A stretch of 64,000 nucleotides of DNA, from the NCBI GenBank assembly GCA_963281255.1, contig OY725491.1, forward strand, positions 3,844,001 through 3,908,000, in the 5' to 3' direction. Position 1 is the stretch's first letter; each line of letters begins with the position of its first letter. The notes under the pieces were generated by a model. That model was not told where the DNA came from. It made no database searches and saw only the letters and a list, made by a program, of their open reading frames with translations. This DNA comes from Aphrocallistes beatrix. Its lineage: Eukaryota > Porifera > Hexactinellida > Sceptrulophora > Aphrocallistidae. Below are positions 22,721 to 34,894 of this stretch, one piece after another. Position numbers and translations under genes: made by a program.

Positions 22721-23253
22721 GTACAATACTTTGATTCAATGAAACCTAGTAATTAGATACCCAGGCTCTAAGTCATAACAATAATTCTAACCTATTCAAG
22801 AATCCAAGAAAGTTATAATGAGGATAAAGGTGTGTATTGTAAATATATTTATCAAATTGAATTCTGTTTTTCTCGATATGGAATATTTTGTATTCCAATG
22901 TCTAAAAATTGCAAACGAACTGATAAAAATTCATCTTATTTGTTTGAATATTCATAATGTTATCTACAATATATAACATACGATATCACATTCTCAAATC
23001 TAAGCTTAGAGACCTCACACATAGTCAACTGTGTTTCATGTGACAATTCATAGTACATCCTATTTATCAAAACATGGCGACCACACAGAGAGCTAAAACT
23101 TGGAATTACAAATATGCTCATGTGCATTTTGGAAAATTATTCCATATAAATTAGATTGTTGTATACATATACTCATTTTTCTTCTTTTTCTTTTATTCAT
23201 CTCTTGCACTCTCTCCTTCTACTCTCTCTTACTTTCCCACTCCTGTCCCTGAA
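22721..23253. other. No recognisable gene; pyrimidine-rich lead-in
   Basis: From 23166 to 23250 the plus strand is strongly C/T-rich (TTCTTCTTTTTCTTTTATTC and beyond), directly before a 103-codon frame. Confidence 0.5.
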
Positions 23254-23565
23254 ATGAAGCGGCATCATTCACCCGCCATTGAAGACGGATCATCGTTTCC
23301 ACCCATGAAGTGGACCAAACTAGAGCGTCGTCCACCTCCTCCTGAGACCATCGAATGCCCTTCTTCATCGTCTACTTCCTCTGAGCCGGAGACGGAAGAT
23401 CAACTGGAGGTGTTGACCCTAATCTACCCAGGGCCAAAATGGGTCATTGGCCCATCTAAGTGTAGAAACTGGGGGGAGAGCCTATTTTGGAGAAGGGAAG
23501 CTCCATATTATAGGCTCGACCCCCGGTTTTATTATGATCCCCCGTCTTCTCCACCCCTCTTCTAG
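23254..23565 (+). CDS. Hypothetical proline-rich protein, 103 residues
   Basis: The frame opens with MKRHHSPAIEDGSSFPPMKW, has a run PPPPETIECPSSSSTSSEPE, and ends in a proline- and aromatic-rich tail with YYDPPSSPPLF. It has no domain that I recognise, no signal peptide and no membrane segment. Its base composition is richer in GC than the flanks, and codon use is not random in appearance, which argues slightly for real coding. The upstream pyrimidine tract and downstream C/T-rich stretch may be untranslated sequence. It could equally be ORF1 of a degraded element or chance. Confidence 0.35.
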   Translation: MKRHHSPAIEDGSSFPPMKWTKLERRPPPPETIECPSSSSTSSEPETEDQLEVLTLIYPGPKWVIGPSKCRNWGESLFWRREAPYYRLDPRFYYDPPSSPPLF

Positions 23566-23619
23566 TTATTTCTTCTCCTTCTTCCCTCTAGTTCTCTCTT
23601 CATTCTCAAATGTAATCTA

Positions 23620-23682
23620 GTTGCGTGGATGTGGTGATCGCTATGACGGACGCAAGTCTCGACCTTTAGGTTACCACATCCG
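23620..23682. other. Predicted stem-loop downstream of the 103-residue frame
   Basis: GGATGTGGTGA (about 23625) can pair with TTACCACATCC (about 23672) with one G-T pair, giving an 11-bp stem around a loop of about 36 bases. The role is unknown. Confidence 0.4.
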
Positions 23683-24596
23683 TATATGTTTTGAAGGTAA
23701 TTGTATATTTACCGTCCATACTGATAACTGTATGCTGATGACGCTAGTAAGCAGAAACGGTAATAATAAAAGAAATGAGATTTATTATAAAGAATAGTCT
23801 CGAAAAAGAATTTCAACTATTTGACAGCCTCGAATATCGAATAGGTTTCCGTTACTACGCACTAGAATGTCCACTCAGAATATTTTTCAAATCAGATCAA
23901 ATATATTCGCAATATAGATATTCGTAATCATCATTGAATTTGCAGCTTTTTGATGGGTTTATTGACCATACTCAATAAATAAAATTTTCAGATATCTTAG
24001 CAACCACAAAGAATTTCACACCATTCCGACTATAATATTTCGGAATAACTATGCCATGTGGCCCCTTGTTCTCTGCTGCTAACTATCGTGAGTACGAATA
24101 CGATAATGGAAATAATATAAAATTTTGTTTGGAGATATATGAGGGAATTTCATAGATATTATTGAAAAATGCTTACTCATCATTTTCACACCTTAGAATC
24201 AGTAGAAATGAATAAAATTATGTCACATTTATTAATTACTGATATTTTATCACCATTAATTAACTTTAAGTTTTATTAATAAAATTAATTTTTTTATGGA
24301 ATTTTGAACCAAAATTATAAAAGGAAGTCATCGTTGAGGCCATATAATCGCTTGAATAATGGAAATTTTTCTTAAAAACTTACAGATAGGCTAGTTTGGA
24401 TACCAGACTATAGAAATATACCAAATTAAACCAAATCTAATCTGCAACCCCAATTTCAATTTTTCAAAATTTTGAGATTAGGCTCTCCTTAATTAAACTC
24501 TACTTGTACGTATTTGAAACTTAGGAAATAATTTCGTTCAAATAATCCTAAATAAATTGGTAGATTTTTAACTAGATAAGTAGAGTAATTTATAAA
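23683..24596. other. No recognisable feature
   Basis: AT-rich, no frame or repeat that I can name. Confidence 0.5.
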
Positions 24597-24956
24597 ATGC
24601 TAAAGATCTTAGCTGCAAACTTTGAAAAGCTTCTAAAAGAAAGGGATGAAGATAGTAAGCTGCTCAACAACTATCAAGCACAGAGGGGGGAGGACCGCGA
24701 AGCCTTAAAGTTGATGAGGGAACAGAGGGAGCAGGACCGCAAAACTATGAGGTTGATATGGAATCAGAGGGAGGAGGACTGCGAAACTTTGAGGCTCATG
24801 AGAGGGGAGAGGGAGGAGGACCGCGAAGCTCTGAGGCTCATGAGGGAAGAGAGGGTGGAGGACCGCGAAGATTTGAGGCTCATGAGGGAGCAGAGGGAGG
24901 AGGACCGCGAGGCTTTAACGGTTTTATTGAGGGATATAGTAGGGGATATTGTTTAG
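24597..24956 (+). CDS. Charged coiled-coil repeat protein, 119 residues
   Basis: After a start region MLKILAANFEKLLKER, the protein consists of about six 14-residue units of the form LMREQREEDREALR, encoded by a 42-bp minisatellite. The spacing of Leu and Met among Arg and Glu fits a long charged alpha-helix or coiled coil. It ends with LTVLLRDIVGDIV. A closely similar repeat ORF lies at 43392-43779, in which Ile-Met replaces Leu-Met. Preservation of the frame through the repeat in both places suggests selection or recent origin. I do not recognise the family; a coiled-coil ORF of some mobile element is one possibility. Confidence 0.5.
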   Translation: MLKILAANFEKLLKERDEDSKLLNNYQAQRGEDREALKLMREQREQDRKTMRLIWNQREEDCETLRLMRGEREEDREALRLMREERVEDREDLRLMREQREEDREALTVLLRDIVGDIV

Positions 24957-25985
24957 TTTAGTATGTATTATGTTAGTATTAGTATTAGAAGGGCGTTGTT
25001 AGTAATTAGCTATTATACTTAGTATTGTTATTATAATATTATAGTACAATAATAACTATCAACTTGAGAAGTTAAAATTAAAATTTGCAATATTTGAACA
25101 GGTTGATAAACGGGAAATCAAACAAAATTTGAAACCGTTGAGACAAAAATAAATTTACATCAGTATGTATATATAAGGATAATAAGGAAGAATAATTAAT
25201 AAATATATGTCTATGTTAAGTTGTTCGACGATGTGAGCACATTAAATACACATAAATCCAAATTATGAATCGGACTTTTGTCCGAAATTTGAGAATCCTG
25301 GGAGTTGTGTGAAAAAAAACACGGTTCGCGCTTTTTCGCGGATCTAAGAACTATTAAAATTTGACGTTGAGCATATAGCTAGTATCTGTTTCCAAATGAT
25401 CGCTATATGGATCGCGACGGATCTCAAAAGATTTGGTCATTTTATCAACATACCTGGGATAGAAAAAAACAATTTCGGTCTGATTTTCCAATCATCATAA
25501 ACCTCAATAGATCAATTCAAATATTGCAAATAGTATAGTATTGGCTTAGAATATTCACTATCATTTTCAGATTTTATAGAATTTATAAAACAATATAAAG
25601 GTAGTGCAAATTTGAACAAATTCTAATTATAGCCTTGAAAGGTGTATTCATCAGCAATATGAGGTCATATTCTTATCGTTGCCTTCGTGATGTGCACTTC
25701 AGGCTACAGTCGATATTACAATCTGATTTTTGGAATTTCGAGGTTTTAGAAGGTCTATATTCTAAAAATACTATTTAAAGGTACATCTATTGATATCAAT
25801 TTTTAGCGAAATCGATGCATCCCGGCCATTGTGTCATCATGGCAAAGATTGATTCCTTCATCCGAAACCTAGGAGCGAAATAAGAGAGAATATTAGTTAC
25901 GAAATCCTTGAACAAGCAATAAGACACATGAAGCACAGTGTTTTAACATTTTAACAGCTCAAACTGTAGGTATATAGTACATCAT
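24957..25985. other. No recognisable feature
   Basis: AT-rich, no frame or repeat that I can name. Confidence 0.5.
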
Positions 25986-26115
25986 CAGGGCCGGCGCCAC
26001 CTCATTTGAAGTGGTCCGATTGAACTTAACTACGAAAGTTCAGGTTCAATCAGATGTAGGATTATAGGATGTGACTACTGATAACTTATAGTCTAATACG
26101 AGCACAAATAATTAA

Positions 26116-26672
26116 TACAAGCGCGCTTCGCTTGCTTGCGCTGCGCGGCTGGCGGACACTTTGTGTCCGCCGGAAGCGCCCTGTAGGCGCCTGTGGTCAC
26201 CATTGTTTAATTATAAGGGAAAGAACATCTCTAAATACTTCTGTTCTACTGTTATAATCGACATCGCACGAAAAATCACCAAATTTAACAAATTTTAAAA
26301 TTTTGATGAGTAATGATGACGTCATAAAAAAGTGATGAGTCATCATTTTTTGATGATAGTTGTATCATATGTGAGACGTGTTAGGATACAGATTCTATTA
26401 AAATTTCAGCCTTCTATCTCCTATAATGGCTGAGTTATGCTCGAATAACTGTATTGCTTAACTTTTAAAAATGTGACAGTGACGACATAATTCCATGATG
26501 AGTCGACATTTTGTTCTGAGCTCAGAACTTACTGGAGCCATAGCCAAAAGACTCCCACATGCCAAAAATCAGCTTTCTGCGCCTGGCAGTTTCTTCAATC
26601 AATTCGTAACGGATATATATATATATGTATATATATATATACAAACATTAATCGAGTTTTAATAGTAAGGAT
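26116..26672. repeat. Terminal-hairpin repeat, single complete copy
   Basis: It starts TACAAGCGCGCTTCGCTTGC, contains the standard core with TGATGAGTCATCA and GAGCTCAGAACTTACTGG, ends CAATCAATTCGTAACGG with a TA microsatellite, and is closed by ATTAATCGAGTTTTAATAGT plus AAGGAT. It is inserted inside the hAT element, between its left end and the end of the transposase relic, so it is younger than that element. Confidence 0.85.
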
Positions 26673-26687
26673 TAGTAACAGGAGGGA

Positions 26688-29165
26688 CTAAAAACTGGCA
26701 AATGTTGATTGTCGAGCCTCATTTCTGAGAACATACTCATTAACAATTGGCTCAAGTTGGAGACAGTCTGTTCGATCTTGGTGATAGTTTAAAATCATTA
26801 AATGGTTCAGCCGAGACTGCGCCATAGTGCACCTTAGATAAGATTTAATCCTGCGTAAAGCACTAAATGTGCGTTCTGAGGTGGCATTGGTGACAGGTAA
26901 CACAAGCAATAGTGAAACAATCGCCAAACATTTTTGATCAGTGGTTTTTGGCTACTAGACAGCTGGGCCAACACATCCTTTATAGTCAAACGGGGTTTTT
27001 CTTGTCCGAAAGCATTGAAGTATAGTTCCTTCAGTACTCTCAGTTCTGCAGCTATTTCTGCCTTGTTAAAGTCGTCATCAAAGAAGTAACAGACGAAATT
27101 AGGATGCTCTTCAAAAGGTAACCCAGTACTATCCTTAATACCCTTGAAAGCATTTGGGATTTTTATATTTATAGTAGTAACCCCAAACTTATATGGCTTC
27201 CCCATTGAAAATAGCTTAAACCGGAAATGACGCAACACATTCCTGTGGCAAGCGTGGGTTAAAGAGAAGCTGTTCAATATGGGAAAATGTTTGATATCCT
27301 TTATGATCAAATCTTGATTTGATGGAGGAGACAGCCAACTCAAGGACTGCATTGTACTGTAGTCTGTACCAATCAATTACAGAGTCAGGTAATTCAGCTA
27401 TAGCCCATCGTCATCCAATCGCTTAGGGATCTTTCTTCTCCTGGGCAAATTAGGCTCCTTCACATCAAACTGCTTTCTTGCTGTTTAGATTTTCGCTCAG
27501 AACAAGTCGAAATCTCTCTCAGTGGACATCTCTTGAAGTGTTTGAGCAGTCAGCATCGCAACTTCATGACCTTCTACAGAAGAGAGCTCAGATTGCTGAA
27601 GGGTGCTGCTGAGCCTATCCGTATGTTGCAAAATCATCTGCGAGAGCAATATACCAAACAAATACCTTAATGTATGCATCTGGGATCTCTGATGCCATAA
27701 ATTATTGCCTTCATCTCTGTGTTTGACGTACCAAGAAGGCTAGATTCCCACAACAGTAAGAGGTTATCATAATTTGCTATTATGCTTCCAAACGAATCTG
27801 CACGAACTGTCCACCTCGTTGGACAGAGCGTTCGTATACCAAGAGCTTCACTGCCGATTTCTTCTTTGATATTTCGTAGCATTGCTTCTCGCTTTGGTGA
27901 AAATTTAACGAGTTTCATCAATTCAAAGCATGTGTCAAGGCAGTCTTTTATCAATGGTGATTGTTTCACTGTTTTGCTCACTCCAAGATTGAGAGCGTGA
28001 CCAAAGCAATGAGTGAACACTGCTCTCGGTTCCTTCTCAGCAATCTGAGTAGCAACTCCGGACTTCACTCCAGCCATGGTACTGCACCCATCGTAACACT
28101 GCCCCCGTACCTTCAAAAGGGGGATCTGAAAACGCAACAGTGCATCCAAGAGGACGCTCACAATGCTCTTGGCATCAGTGGCAGAAAGCGAATGCATTCC
28201 AAGAAATTCTTCTGACACAGACAAGTCATCACTTACCCAGCGTATCACAAGTGTCAGCTGTTCTAGGTTGGATTTATCAGTGGCTTCGTCAACCATGACC
28301 GAAAGAAATTGTGAATTCCTGATATCATCCAATATATTCCTTATTACAATATGGGACATTATTTGAAGCATCTCGTTTTGATTTTCATGAGCTGTATGCT
28401 TCCTGGAACTCTTTTCTAACCACTTCAGTATCTGGTGCTTCTCCTCAGCTCTTAATCGTAGGAGCTGAATCAAGTTTGAATTCTCGTCATTGCCTTCGCC
28501 TCGCAATGCAAGCCCTTGCCGTGCCAAGTATCAAACACTGGAGATGATAATTTTTAACACATCTCTCGCCAATATTTTCTCTTGTCTATGGGCACTAGAT
28601 AAACTCTCTCCAATATCTCTTGTGTTTTCTGGGAGAGTGATTACAACATACACCGCTTCTATATGGGTTTTAGACAGTTCATGTTTTTGGAATGATTGTG
28701 TACCATCCTTCCAGTTTATATATCCATGTGAGACCTACAAAAATGCAAATTATGATTCCTAATATCTCTCCCTCCTACTCCAAAGTCAGCCAGTCGAAGA
28801 GTACTTACAAATGCCGTCGATGCATTGTGGTTAGACTTGATTCTTCCAAGAACAAAAGCTTTTACGTACGTGTGGCAGTACATGGCATCCTGGGCTTCAT
28901 TGTAGTGGAGAAATGGCCACATCATGAACCAATAGCTCTTAACAGAACACAAAACAGGTTTAGTCTTTCCAAACGACCATTTTGGAAATGGAAAGTCCAC
29001 TGTTGGCTGATTAGGATTTTCTGGAAGGACTAGAAGTTCGTTACAATGAAAAGTAGCCATATAGAAAGTTTGAAATCTACCTAAGTTAATCAAATAATAG
29101 AAGTTTAAGAGACGAGTAAGTAGTGGAAAATTGGTTCTATACAAATAATAAACAGTTGTCATCAC
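26688..29165 (-). pseudogene. hAT transposase with TTF-type zinc finger, decayed
   Basis: Reading down the minus strand: a TTF-type region (PENPNQPTVDFPFPKWSFGK, FMMWPFLHYNEAQDAMYCHT), then NWKDGTQSFQKHELSKTHIE in another frame, then a long open segment (28527-27667) with YLARQGLALRGEGND, IRNSQFLSVMVDEATDKSN (catalytic Asp region), KVRGQCYDGCSTMAGVKSG and LCPTRWTVRADS. The C-terminal dimerisation domain follows with PVTNATSERTFSALRRIKSY. This is the architecture of the hAT group related to ZMYM1-like proteins. Frameshifts near 27670, 27490, 26930 and 28760 separate the parts. The long central frame shows that decay is moderate. It acts as a cut-and-paste transposase when intact. Confidence 0.88.
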
Positions 29166-29345
29166 ATTGCTATTTTAGTACAATTAACACTCTTTCTTCC
29201 TAGATGTAGACATTATTCAATCTTATTGAATGAAATGTATGCTCTAGCGTATCGTATTAAAACCGCAACAACCGGACCTATCCGGACCACTATTAAAAGT
29301 GGTCCGGTGAAAACCGGACCAACCGGACCGGTGGCGCCGGCGCTG

Positions 29346-30202
29346 ATCATGATTAGAATATAATGGAGACAAATAGAAATAATATACTTAATGAAGCATC
29401 GCTTTGAACTTAAATTTCTACTAAATCGTCAGCTTGGAAATATTAGCTTAGATGACTCTTTCTCGTAATATAACCAATTCACTCCTTCAAAAAATTGCTC
29501 CATATAGTAGTGTAAAAATGCAGTACGATGTACTAGGTGAAGAACTCGGGAGAGTATTGAAAAACAAGGGTAATAAAAACTTACATGCATAATTCCTTTT
29601 TCAATGAACTCACATTGATCATCCTTGACATAGTAAGTAACGACGTCTTCAACAAGATAGTAAAAAAACTTTAATAGGACAAAAGCGAAAAGAGAAAAAT
29701 AATTGTTAAAAACTCAATATAATGGTAAAAAAAGAGCGTAGAAGGATAAAATGAATGAATTAAGGCTCAAACCGACTATTGAAGGCACCTTCTTATCACA
29801 TCCAAACAAAAGCTGTTCAGGATGGCATAGGTTAGGTACAGAAAAATAAGACAAATTGATAAACAATTAAATGTAAATTTACACAATCGAAACACTAACA
29901 GAGGGGAGGAGAGCACGTTTGAAAAAATGGAATTTCAAGTATGTACTTATATATAAGTGGTGAACATAATTTGACATTGGCAATGACATTGTCATCTGTT
30001 ATGGGAAAAGGAATATATTACAACCATTTATGAAAGAGAAAAATGTGTGTAACTGTAGCAAATTGATTGTTTAATCATTTAACCATAATCGGCACAAGAA
30101 GGCACGAGTGAACCCGCATGTTCACTCGAATCTTGACAATTCCCACCCATTCCCGCTCACAAACAAAAAACAAAACACTATAGCATAAAAGAGTACTCAT
30201 AA
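29346..30202. other. No recognisable feature
   Basis: AT-rich flank between the hAT right end and the PARP relic. Confidence 0.5.
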
Positions 30203-30845
30203 TTACGTAATTAAATATTCAGGATACAATCCTTGATTCCCGTACATCATGTACACGCTATTTTCCTTCCCAGGATATTTGCCCTTCACGCTATCACAGC
30301 GCCTGATATCTCGATTCGGGTCATCCTGTGGTATCAATGGTGGCATTTTCAGGTCTGGATCCTGATCCAATTTAACTATGCAACCCGCATACATTCACCC
30401 CAAATAATTTTCCGTATATTGTCTTTAGCTACTGCTAATTAATATACTTGTATATCAGCCAACCTTACATCGCTAGTGAAGTAATTTGCCCTACCCCACA
30501 ATCCTTCTGTATCGAAAATCAAACCCCTCTAATCTAGAATAGTTCTCAGATGGATCCGTACTTCTACTACCATGAAACACGATTACTTCGTTAAGATCTT
30601 CTTTCATTGAGATATACCGCTCCCTGCACTGCATAAATTTATAATACAGTGGCAAATTTTGGATCATTTCGATCTTGAATGGGATAAGCTAAGTCAAATT
30701 GAAATAGAAAGGAATGTTCCGCCATTCACGTGAATCTCAAACAACTTCTACCAATGCTACATATGTCGTTTGGCCACTCAACCAATAGTCCGGGATAACT
30801 GACGGTATCTGAACCATCTGAAGGAGCAATTAAAATGATATACTA
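30203..30845 (-). pseudogene. PARP-type ADP-ribosyltransferase catalytic domain relic
   Basis: Reading down the minus strand: IPDYWLSGQTTYVALVEVV, a stop, DSREWRNIPFYFNLT, KIEMIQNLPLYYKFMQC, NEVIVFHGSRSTDPSENY, EGFDFRY, then after a shift EGLWGRANYFTSDVRLADIQ, and at the end KENSVYMMYGNQGLYPEYLI. This is the PARP catalytic fold: the NAD-binding His (FHGS), the Tyr of GRANYF, and the final YPEYLI strand. The position of the third triad residue appears hydrophobic rather than Glu, as in mono-ADP-ribosylating members. The in-frame stops near 30745 and 30705 and the shift near 30510 suggest a pseudogene; exons of a live gene split by tiny introns seem less likely. It is the only host-type protein domain that I recognise here. 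Confidence 0.68.
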
Positions 30846-31515
30846 TCCAGATCTATCGATTTAAATGAGAATTTACGTTTGAATAGCATTCCGGATAGTG
30901 AACACATAAGATAGACAGCGCAAAGTTGCTATTTATGGTATTCACTAAGTTTCACGTATAAATGGGTATTTTCATCAGAATTTTAATTCATATATTTACT
31001 TCAACGGAGGATCAACAAGTCTAAAAGTTTTATATATAAATGCCATCCACTGACGCGATTACTAATTACTTAATATTCAGTAAATGTTTATCTGTGTTTA
31101 ATAAATTAGCAATGGCGAGTTCAACATTCTTCCCGCTTAATCTTCGATCCATACTATTTATGTGCAAACTAGTAGCATTACCAGATACTGTATTTACTTT
31201 TGCCTAGTTTGATTGATTAAATGCAAATATTTGCTTGTAAATGGTCTTTGTAGTACGTATTTATGAGAAAATGGCCTACTTAACTCGCAGTAGAATGGAA
31301 ATATTGTACCAGGGATGCAGACGAAGCCGGTAATTGTTAATTAACCACAATGTTTCATTCGTGTTTATCTATTCACAATTACTCTTAACATTTTCATACA
31401 ATCATGTTCGTATATACTTTAATTTGGAAAAATAGCATTCATATAATATTTTATCAAAATAAGAAATATTTACATACTTTTTCTTTTTTGCACTAGCTAC
31501 GTACTTACATTTTAA
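30846..31515. other. Non-coding; contains a short repeated segment
   Basis: About 60 bases at 31270-31335 (ATGGCCTACTTAACTC, GACGAAGCCGG) recur at 41009-41075 (ATGGCCTACTTAACTC, GATCGAAGCCG). Nothing else is recognisable. Confidence 0.5.
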
Positions 31516-34318
31516 ATGCCAACCAGTTGCTCGGCACCTGGTTGCAAGAGTAACTACAAGTCTGAAGATCGTGTGACTCTTTTCAAGATGCTGCAGAAAC
31601 CAGATCAACTTAGACACGCTTGGGTTGGGCACTCTGCAGAGATTATATAGATGAGTTAAAGGCTGTTTACGTCTGCGAGAAGCACATTAGGAATGAAGAT
31701 ATCGAGTACACGCACAAGATTCCCAACGGAGATGGTACTTTTCGCGAAATCCCTAGAGTGTACCCAAAGCTGAAGGATGATGCTGTACCAGTCTTTCTAC
31801 CAGGATGTTCCTCTACTACTCCCAATCTGCAGCTAAGCGAAGTCGTCGGTCTCTCGATTAAAGATGACTAATTCCTCAATCAAGCCTTGACACTTAACCT
31901 GAGATCTGATGCAGAAGAAAAAGAGAGATTCAAGGTTAGCTGCTTCCAGGAAATTCAAGATAAGTTGTCACTTATTTCTTTACCTAAAACCTGGTCATTA
32001 TGGTATCCAGATAAACAACAGATGAACAATGAAGCTTGATCGTCATAATTTAGAGAATTCTAGTATACTATTTATCTAGTCATGTTTATTTGGTAGTAAC
32101 GTTCGATATTTATATCAAGGCCTTTTGTAAAAATGTGATTTTTCCACATTCACTCAGTTGCCTAAGTGATTTTCGACAACTTGAATCACTTGTGAATGCA
32201 ATTTCTAGCGAGCCATTGATATTGTGCATACCAGTTCAGATGTGAAACATCTGAGCATCCAGAGATTTGTTGACTCCAAGTCTTGTTCCCAAAAATAGAC
32301 ATGGATACAACATACTCACACAAATATTCTCTCTTAAAACAGATCTGATCTCGCCACCTTGCTATAAGTATCTTCGGCACATGCCTTGCCTATCACTTCC
32401 TCACTTCGATATTTAAGAAAAATTGTACTCTTCATTTGGGCTTGAAAATGAATTCTTTCCATTCCTGAGGCAAGCAACGTGTTCTTTTTGAATGAACAAA
32501 AGCATGTCATCCTTCAAATGGCTGAACTTCACTTAACCCTTAAATTACCTGGGGTCATTTCTATTTACAGCAAAGACCCCACACTTCTAAGGTTTCCCCG
32601 CCCAAAATGACTTAACCGGAAATGATTTAGCAAAAATCTAGCACCATTTAAGGGATAATTATTAATTAAAACCCAAAATATCATACAAGAGAGGGAAAAT
32701 TATAGGATCCAATATAAGTCCAGTCCAGTCCAGACAATTCTACGAAAACTGTATTTGCTATCATGGCCTCTAGCCTTCAGAAAAAAATGGTCCTGCATTG
32801 TTCGTCTGTTACCATGTGCAGCTTTATCAGCAGAGAAGATATTTGCAATTGTTAAATCTTGTATTCTAGATGTTGAGGCTTGTGGCTTGTTAGTTCAAAT
32901 CATCTCGACGGGCAATTACCCTCTTAATGTGAAGCTTTTCAAACTGTTTTCTCCCACTGGTGATCTAGAAACTCGAGTACTTCATCCATGTGACATCAAT
33001 AGAGTGTTATTTCTTACATTTGATTTTGTACACATATTAAAATCTATTCGTAACAATTGGTTGAATCTGAAGTCGAATGTCAAAAGTTTTATTTTTCTCA
33101 GTTTCGAATATATTCGCTCTGATTCTTGTTCTTACTCTCTAAGACTATGTTTTGCTTGCTTCCAAGATATCCGTACTCTTTATTATTCTGAGAAAGAAAG
33201 CTTGGTTAAACTAGCCCCACGCTTGACTTTGAAATCCTGTTATCCTTCAAGTTTAGAACGACATAATGTTAGTTTTAAAGGTTATTCATGAGTCTACCAT
33301 TGCTGCGTTAGCTATTCAAAACGAACAACATTGTCGGCAGTTTAGAAACAATACTTCCGAATTTATTGAATTTCTACTTTCCTTTTGGAAGATTTTCTAT
33401 GTAAACGTTCCTTTTAAACATATTTGTTTGAATGATATTGACTAAGGCTGTCTACTGGTTAGAAGCTTGGCTATCACTCCCTGATAAAGAGGGGAAGTTA
33501 AGTAAACAGACCTTTACCAGCTTAAGACATGCCTGCCTTGAATAACTAATCATCTAGCAGGAAATTGTGGTTATTCTTACCTCTTGACGACTTTCTTGCA
33601 GACAGATCCTTTAGAGCACCATTTTGGACTTTATTGTATGATCTCTGGTGCTAATTACCATGTTTCTTAACTACAAATATCAGAAAGTACGTAATCTGAC
33701 AGAAAGTACGTAATCTGAAAGTTTCTAGCATCCTAATACTATTTTCTTGCCAATCTGATGCTAGTAATTATTCTGTGCAGGAATTTATTCAGTCCTTTTC
33801 TACTAAGGATAGTTCCTCTTCGGAAGTTGAGATTAACCTTGATCCCTTCTTAAATGAAATATCGGATTTATCGATCATTGATTGCGATATACCAAATTTA
33901 CAATCTTTGGCTTTCATTGCAGGGTACTCACACATCAATATTTAAAAAGAATTCAATCAAGTCTCTTATGTCTGGATATGTTAACCATCGATAAAGTTTA
34001 CTAGTTGACAAAGCGTTCTTATCTCAGTATATACTACTGGAACCTTCTGACCGTGGAAAACTAAAATATCCATCAGAGGTCGTTTTGGAATCAATTGTTA
34101 CGCTCTGGAATATATTCTCAATCATTCAGAATAATATAGAGTTGATGAATGCATTAGTAGAAGGGCAAGCGAGGAAAATTCTGATCGAGCTTGCTTTAAA
34201 CTCAATAGTAGATAGCATCGATTGTGATGTCTGGGAAGATACATGTCCTTCCTGCAATATTCCTCATTTTTTGATTTGTAAATTGATAGCTAGTACACAA
34301 AAAGTGATAAATAATTAA
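31516..34318 (+). pseudogene. P element-type transposase (THAP9-like), decayed
   Basis: An N-terminal THAP zinc finger starts at 31516 with MPTSCSAPGCKSNYKSED, and after one frameshift continues DELKAVYVCEKHI and ends PRVYPKLKDDAVPVFLP (C2CH ligands visible). Downstream, 32755-33291 reads AALSAEKIFAIVKSCILDVE, HPCDINRVLFLTFDFVHILK and SIRNNWLNLKSN (the catalytic D-x-VH-x-x-K-x-IRNNWL block of P/THAP9 transposases), then LYPSSLERHNVSFKGY-type sequence. The C-terminal part includes IPNLQSLAFIAGYSHI, DRGKLKYPSEVV and ESIVTLWNIFSIIQ. Many stops and shifts lie between blocks, so it is inactive. A second C-terminal relic follows at 34.9 kb. Confidence 0.87.
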
Positions 34319-34831
34319 ACTTTTAAAGATCACAAGAAAGATAGCAGAAGCTAATTGTCAATAAATATAACCACTCTAGTATAATAATTTGGAGAATACT
34401 TATATGGAAATGACACAATTTTTATGTAAACCCAATCAGAACATGAATTCATGGGTCAACAATAATCTACCATACAATATAATCATGTTTCAGTTTCAAG
34501 AAGCTCAGTTCAATATACTTAACTTAAATATTTTGATTAATTTGTGGGATAATTATTATCACCATATCTTCGATTAACTTAGTGGATAGCCCCTCAGTTA
34601 GAAGCCAATTAAAAAAATTTGGGGAGGCTGAGCCTCACCAAGCCTCGATTACGCACTGTCCATGAAGACCAATTTGGTTTGTATCGGATGATGAGTGCTT
34701 AAATCTGTCTAATAATCTTTAATTATTTGCTTTACAAGTGTAAAAGTAAGCTCACTCATTTATCAACACCTTTTCTTCAACAGCAGATGAACCAATTCAT
34801 GTATCTAGTTATGAATAACTTCTAGTCATGA

Positions 34832-34888
34832 CTAAGTCATGAATAACTTCAATATACGATCAGTATATTGAAGTTATTCATGACTTAG
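34832..34888. repeat. Perfect 25-bp hairpin with 7-nt loop
   Basis: CTAAGTCATGAATAACTTC plus AATATA (34832-34856) is followed by seven bases and then its exact reverse complement (34864-34888). Partial copies of GTTATGAATAACTTC lie just upstream (34808-34822). It sits between the two P-element relics and might be a fresh inverted duplication or a small-RNA precursor shape. Confidence 0.85.
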
Positions 34889-34894
34889 ACTCTA

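Larger units (their letters stand above)
25986..29345 (-). mobile_element. hAT element (TTF-domain type), 3.4 kb
   Basis: The left end CAGGGCCGGCGCCACCTC and the right end GGTGGCGCCGGCGCTG are inverted repeats. GTGGTCCG-type words lie just inside both ends, and CCGGACC is repeated five times within the last 80 bases on the right. The transposase relic runs on the minus strand between them. A perfect 8-bp target duplication is not visible (TACATCAT against ATCATGAT). The left part is interrupted by a terminal-hairpin repeat at 26116-26672. Confidence 0.85.
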
